Positions 53,229-56,924 of a stretch of DNA of 56,924 nucleotides are shown in pieces. Made by a program: the position numbers and the translations under genes. How positions within the stretch are numbered: the stretch's first letter is position 1; each line of letters begins with the position of its first letter. Under the pieces are notes generated by a model. The model had not been told where the DNA came from, made no database searches, and saw only the letters and a list, made by a program, of their open reading frames with translations. The stretch comes from a candidate division FCPU426 bacterium (GTDB lineage: Bacteria > Oederibacteriota > Muellerivitia > Muellerivitales > Muellerivitaceae), in assembly GCA_030041545.1 (NCBI GenBank), contig JASHNQ010000037.1:1-56924 (forward strand), given 5' to 3'.

Positions 53229-55916
53229 CTAGGCTCCGTGACACTTCTTATATTTCTTACCGCTGCCGCACCAGCAGGGGTCGTTGCGACCGATCTTGGG
53301 TTGGTCGCGGTGGATGGTGGCCACCTTGGCGGCCTGCTGGGGCTGGCTGCCCTGGGCTTGCCACTGGTCCATGCCCGGAGGGGGCCCTCCGAGACCCGGC
53401 GCCACGTTGCCGCCCAGCATCCCCATGGGCTGGGGCGCGGCCGCAACGGGCTGGGGCGCCGCCGCGGCGCGCGGATCGAAATCGGGATGCTCTTCCTTGA
53501 TATTCCGAAGCTCGCCCTGCGGGAAGAGCTCCTCGCTGGCCGCCACGGTTTTGACCAGGAAGAGGAGCTTCATCGACTCTTCCTTAATGCGGGCCACCAT
53601 GTCCTGGAACATGTTGAACCCTTCCCTTTTGTATTCGATTAAGGGGTCCTTTTGGCCGTAGGCCTGAAGCCCGATGCCCTCCTTCAGGTGGTCCATGGAA
53701 AGAAGGTGGTCCTTCCATTGGTTGTCCACGACCTGAAGAATGATCGCCCTCTCCAGGGCCCGGGTCACATTGGGGGTAAGGTCCTTCTCCTTGGCCTCGT
53801 AGGTCTTAACCGCCTCGTCTTTTAAGGCGGCATAAAGGGCTTCCCGATCCATCCGGCGCACGTTGTCCATGTTCCAATCCAGCTTCCGCTGGAAGATGCC
53901 CTGGAACCATTTTTTGAGGCCTCCCCAATCCCATTCCTCTTCCTTGGCCTTCTCCGGCATGTGGGCGTCGACGCCCAAAACCGCCACATCCTCAAGGATT
54001 TCCAAAACGTGGGCCCGGATGTCCTTCTCCCGCAAAACCCGGTTTCGCTCGCGGTAGATGACCTCGCGTTGCTTGTTCATGACGTCGTCGTATTCCAACA
54101 GGTGCTTGCGGATGTCGAAGTTATGGGCCTCCACGGCCTTTTGGGCCCGCTCGATGGACTTGGACACCCAGGGATGCTGGATCACCTCCCCTTCCTGCAT
54201 GCCCAGCTTGGTCATCCAGTCCTTGAGCTTGTCGGACCCGAAGATGCGCATCAGGTCGTCCTCGAGGGAAACGTAAAAGCGGGACAAGCCGGGGTCGCCC
54301 TGGCGGCCGGACCGGCCCCGGAGCTGGTTGTCGATTCGGCGGCTTTCGTGCCGTTCCGTGCCGAGGACCGCCAGCCCCCCTTTTTCCTTCATGCCCGGCC
54401 CTAGCACGATGTCCGTGCCGCGGCCCGCCATGTTGGTGGCGATGGTCACTCCGCCGGGCTGGCCGGCCAGGGAGATGATATCCGCCTCGCGCTCGTGGAA
54501 CTTGGCGTTCAACACCTCATGCTTGACCCCGCGCTTTTTCAGCAGGGACGAAAGCATCTCGTTCTTCTCGATGGAGACCGTACCCACCAGGACCGGCTGG
54601 CCCTTCTCGTGGAGGGCGACGATGTCGTCCACGATGGCGTTGAATTTTTCCCTCACGGTCCGGTAAACGGCGTCCGCCTCGTCGGCGCGGACCATGGGCC
54701 GGTGGGTGGGGATGCCCAGCACGTCCAGCTTGTAGATCTCCGCGAACTCGGCGGCCTCGGTTTCGGCGGTCCCCGTCATGCCGGCCAATTTCTTATACAT
54801 GCGGAAGAAGTTCTGGAAGGTGATGGTGGCCAGCGTCTGGTTTTCCGCCTCGATCTTCACGCGCTCCTTGGCTTCCAGGGCCTGGTGCAGGCCGTCCGAA
54901 TAGCGGCGGCCCGGCATGAGGCGGCCCGTGAACTCGTCCACGATGATGACTTCGCCCTCCTTGACGATGTAATCCACGTCCTTCTTGAAGATCACGTGGG
55001 CCTTCAGGGCCTGGTTCACGTGGTGCACCAGCTGCACGTTCTTGTGGTCGTAGAGGTTGTCGATCTTCAGGAGCTTCTCCACGTGGCGCACGCCGGTTTC
55101 GGTCAAAAAGGCGGAGCGGGTCTTTTCCTCCACGTCGTAGTCCTGGTCCTTCCCCTTTTGGAGGGCGGGGATAATGCGGTCGATGCGGTAGTAAAGGTCG
55201 GTGGATTCCTCCGAGGGGCCCGAGATGATGAGGGGCGTGCGCGCCTCGTCGATGAGGATGCTGTCCACCTCGTCCACGATGGCGTAATGCAGGTCGCGCT
55301 GCACCGTGTATTCCAGGCTGGTGGCCATGTTGTCCCTAAGGTAGTCGAACCCCAATTCGTTGTTGGTGCAATAGGTGATGTCGCAGGCGTAGGCGGCCTG
55401 CCGCTCCCGGTGTTCCAGGCCGTGCTTGATGACGCCCGTGGTCATGCCCAGGAAGCCGTAGATGTTGCTCATGCCCTTGAAATTGCCCCGGCCCAGGCTG
55501 TCGCGCTCGGCCAGGAAGTCGTTCACGGTCACCACGTGCACGCCCTTGCCTTCCAGGGCGTTCAGGTAAACGGGAAGGGTGGCCACCAGGGTCTTGCCCT
55601 CCCCTGTCCTCATTTCCGAGATGCGGCCCGAGTGCAGCACCATGCCGCCGATCAGCTGCACGTCGAAATGTCGCAACCCCAGTGTGCGCTTGGAGGCTTC
55701 CCGAACGACCGCGAAGGCCTCCACCAGCAGGTCGTCCAGCTTCTCGCCGTGGGCCAGTCGGTCCTTGAATTCGTCGGTCTTTTTGCGAAGTTCGGCGTCC
55801 GAAAGGGACTGGATCTTGGGTTCCAGGGCGTTGATTTCCTGGACTTTGGGCCAAAGTTTCTTGAGTTCGCGGTCGGCCTTGCTGCCGAATATTTTGGTTA
55901 AAACGTTGCCAAACAT
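53229..55916 (-). CDS. secA: Preprotein translocase ATPase SecA
   Basis: This 895-aa motor drives secretion through SecYEG. It has Walker A MRTGEGKT (residues 102-109), [19 protein letters not shown], a helical scaffold with [22 protein letters not shown] and [24 protein letters not shown], and a C-terminal SEC-C zinc tail [13 protein letters not shown]. Length fits the family. ATG at 55916 follows CGAGGAA. Its own promoter is at 55958-55986. The Pro/Ala/Gln-rich linker before the tail is longer than usual. Confidence 0.97.
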   Translation of the reverse strand: MFGNVLTKIFGSKADRELKKLWPKVQEINALEPKIQSLSDAELRKKTDEFKDRLAHGEKLDDLLVEAFAVVREASKRTLGLRHFDVQLIGGMVLHSGRISEMRTGEGKTLVATLPVYLNALEGKGVHVVTVNDFLAERDSLGRGNFKGMSNIYGFLGMTTGVIKHGLEHRERQAAYACDITYCTNNELGFDYLRDNMATSLEYTVQRDLHYAIVDEVDSILIDEARTPLIISGPSEESTDLYYRIDRIIPALQKGKDQDYDVEEKTRSAFLTETGVRHVEKLLKIDNLYDHKNVQLVHHVNQALKAHVIFKKDVDYIVKEGEVIIVDEFTGRLMPGRRYSDGLHQALEAKERVKIEAENQTLATITFQNFFRMYKKLAGMTGTAETEAAEFAEIYKLDVLGIPTHRPMVRADEADAVYRTVREKFNAIVDDIVALHEKGQPVLVGTVSIEKNEMLSSLLKKRGVKHEVLNAKFHEREADIISLAGQPGGVTIATNMAGRGTDIVLGPGMKEKGGLAVLGTERHESRRIDNQLRGRSGRQGDPGLSRFYVSLEDDLMRIFGSDKLKDWMTKLGMQEGEVIQHPWVSKSIERAQKAVEAHNFDIRKHLLEYDDVMNKQREVIYRERNRVLREKDIRAHVLEILEDVAVLGVDAHMPEKAKEEEWDWGGLKKWFQGIFQRKLDWNMDNVRRMDREALYAALKDEAVKTYEAKEKDLTPNVTRALERAIILQVVDNQWKDHLLSMDHLKEGIGLQAYGQKDPLIEYKREGFNMFQDMVARIKEESMKLLFLVKTVAASEELFPQGELRNIKEEHPDFDPRAAAAPQPVAAAPQPMGMLGGNVAPGLGGPPPGMDQWQAQGSQPQQAAKVATIHRDQPKIGRNDPCWCGSGKKYKKCHGA

Positions 55917-55957
55917 GTTTCCTCGATTGGACGCGTCAGGGGATCGAAAGACGCATA

Positions 55958-55986
55958 AGTATATGTAGTTTAAGAGGGGGGTTCAA
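55958..55986 (-). promoter_or_regulatory. Probable secA promoter
   Basis: On the minus strand, TTGAAC (55986-55981) is 17 bases from TATACT (55963-55958), giving a short leader of about 35 bases before the secA ATG at 55916. Confidence 0.6.
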
Positions 55987-56079
55987 TACTGCAGCTTATA
56001 GTTGACAGTCCACAGCCTTTCGGGAACCTGATGGCCCCGAGTCAAACCGAAGGGCCGGCAGGGAAGAAAAACCCCGGTG

Positions 56080-56580
56080 TTAAGGAGGATTTTGCCGCCG
56101 ACTTTCGGCCGCCGGCCGTTGACCAAGTTTATCCTCAATCTGCTCGATTTTTTCCCGGATCGGGGCGTTTTCCCTTTCCTGTTCCAAGGCCTTCACGTCG
56201 GCCTCCCGGCCCGCCTCGCGCAGCTGGGCGGCCTGCCATTCGTTGAAAGCCAGCTTTCTTTTCTCAACCGCCAGTTGAAGTTCCAAGTCAGCCTGTTCCT
56301 TTTGAAGCCGGGCCCGGTCCTTCGCCGCCTTCATCGCTTTGAGCCACTTTTGGTAGGCGCGCTTGGCCCTTTGGTCGTAGAGGGTCGTCTCCAGTCGGGC
56401 CCGGTCCCAGGCGTCTTTTAATTTTTGGGTTTCGTCCTTGGCTTTCTCCAGTTCCTCAGCCGCGGTGTCGAAAGCATTGTCCACGGAGGGCGTTGGTTGT
56501 TCGGCGAAGGCGAAATCGTCAAGCCACAGGCTTGCAGAGCAGGAAAAGATGAACGCGGATAGAGCAAGAATTTTTTTCAA
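56080..56580 (-). CDS. Exported coiled-coil protein
   Basis: This 166-aa protein has a signal peptide (MKKILALSAFIFSCSA to FAFAEQ) and then a long heptad-rich helix (DTAAEELEKAKDETQKLKDA to EKIEQIEDKLGQ), resembling periplasmic coiled-coil proteins. Function unknown. The start is a TTG at 56580 with AAAGGCG before it. It is 12 bp after ligA. Confidence 0.75.
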   Translation of the reverse strand: MKKILALSAFIFSCSASLWLDDFAFAEQPTPSVDNAFDTAAEELEKAKDETQKLKDAWDRARLETTLYDQRAKRAYQKWLKAMKAAKDRARLQKEQADLELQLAVEKRKLAFNEWQAAQLREAGREADVKALEQERENAPIREKIEQIEDKLGQRPAAESRRQNPP

Positions 56581-56592
56581 GCTTTCGCCTTT

Positions 56593-56924
56593 TTACCCCT
56601 TGTACTTTCTCACAAGCTTCTCAAAATCGTCTTCGGTTAAAACCTCAATTCCCAGGTCCTTCGCCTTTTTTAACTTCGACCCTGCCGATTCGCCGGCCAC
56701 CACGAAGGATGTCAGTTTGGAAACCGAACCGGCCGCCTTGGCGCCCAGCTTCTTCACCAGCCCCTCCGCCTCGGAGCGGCTATAACCCTTCAGTTCCCCG
56801 GTAAAAACGAAGGTTTTTCCAAAAAAAGGCTGTTCCCCGGAGGGTTCTTCTTCCTTAAGGCGCTTGAGGTTGACCCCGCTTTTCTCCAACTTTTTGATGA
56901 TCTTAATGTTGGCCGGTTTGGAGA
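56593..56924 (-). CDS. ligA: NAD-dependent DNA ligase LigA, C-terminal part (5' end outside window)
   Basis: The last about 110 codons before a stop at 56593 contain the end of the helix-hairpin-helix region and a BRCT domain (FFGKTFVFTGELKGYSRSEA, SVSKLTSFVVAGESAGSKL, DDFEKLVRKY). These match LigA, which seals nicks using NAD. The gene enters from the right edge, so the catalytic domain is not visible. A different BRCT protein is possible but less likely. Confidence 0.88.
   Translation of the reverse strand, partial: SKPANIKIIKKLEKSGVNLKRLKEEEPSGEQPFFGKTFVFTGELKGYSRSEAEGLVKKLGAKAAGSVSKLTSFVVAGESAGSKLKKAKDLGIEVLTEDDFEKLVRKYKG

Overview
The window comes from a GC-rich, Gram-negative-type bacterium. 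This is inferred from the Wza-like exporter, Wzx/Wzy polysaccharide genes, lipoprotein SBPs and SecA with a SEC-C tail. Proteins with Thr-Pro linkers and an Ig-like/FlgD-like C-terminus, plus several families of intergenic palindromes, suggest an uncultivated lineage; the phylum cannot be fixed from this sequence. Almost every gene is on the minus strand. The plus-strand exceptions are a STAS protein (2962), kdgK (37747), eda (38980) and a small membrane protein (42055).

Layout. (1) 1-2236: 3'-truncated secreted BNR/beta-propeller protein ending in a Thr/Pro linker. (2) 3545-17454: a Wzx/Wzy-type exopolysaccharide locus read right to left: GlcNAc-1-P transferase-like initiator with a long extra C-terminal domain, Wza-like exporter, Wzz/BY-kinase-like protein with an altered Walker A, Wzx flippase, three GT2 enzymes (one a degenerate paralogue), Wzy polymerase, pyruvyltransferase and two GT4 enzymes. 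(3) 17936-28311: a phosphorelay island of three stand-alone Rcp1-like receivers, a REC-HisKA-HATPase kinase, a 1961-residue soluble hybrid kinase with ten near-identical 92-residue HAMP repeats, and a REC-PAS-GGDEF protein. (4) 28455-31418: a possible 57-aa secreted peptide, an AAA/DUF4143 ATPase and a Fic AMPylase; both of the latter have palindromic candidate operators at their promoters or starts. (5) 31707-31793: tRNA-Leu(CAA). (6) 31980-39657: a hexuronate catabolic cluster (uxaC, unknown gene, exuT, SDR, manD on minus; kdgK, eda on plus) giving a full route glucuronate -> fructuronate -> mannonate -> KDG -> KDPG -> pyruvate + GAP, with an SDR and an enolase-superfamily ManD in place of classical UxuB/UxuA. 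(7) 39684-44638: lipoprotein, RluA-family pseudouridine synthase, small membrane protein and PriA. (8) 44760-53046: OppB/OppC-type permeases with three intact and one decayed substrate-binding lipoprotein; a nonsense-interrupted PIN gene and a HigA-like antitoxin remnant sit inside the array. (9) 53229-56924: secA, a secreted coiled-coil protein and the 3' end of ligA.

The most unusual features are: short palindromic elements inserted in frame inside two housekeeping genes (the pseudouridine synthase twice, PriA inside its zinc-binding region), with relatives in nearby intergenic DNA; the poly-HAMP kinase whose repeats alternate between two types; the phased operators at the fic and DUF4143 genes; and catalytically altered duplicates in the polysaccharide locus.
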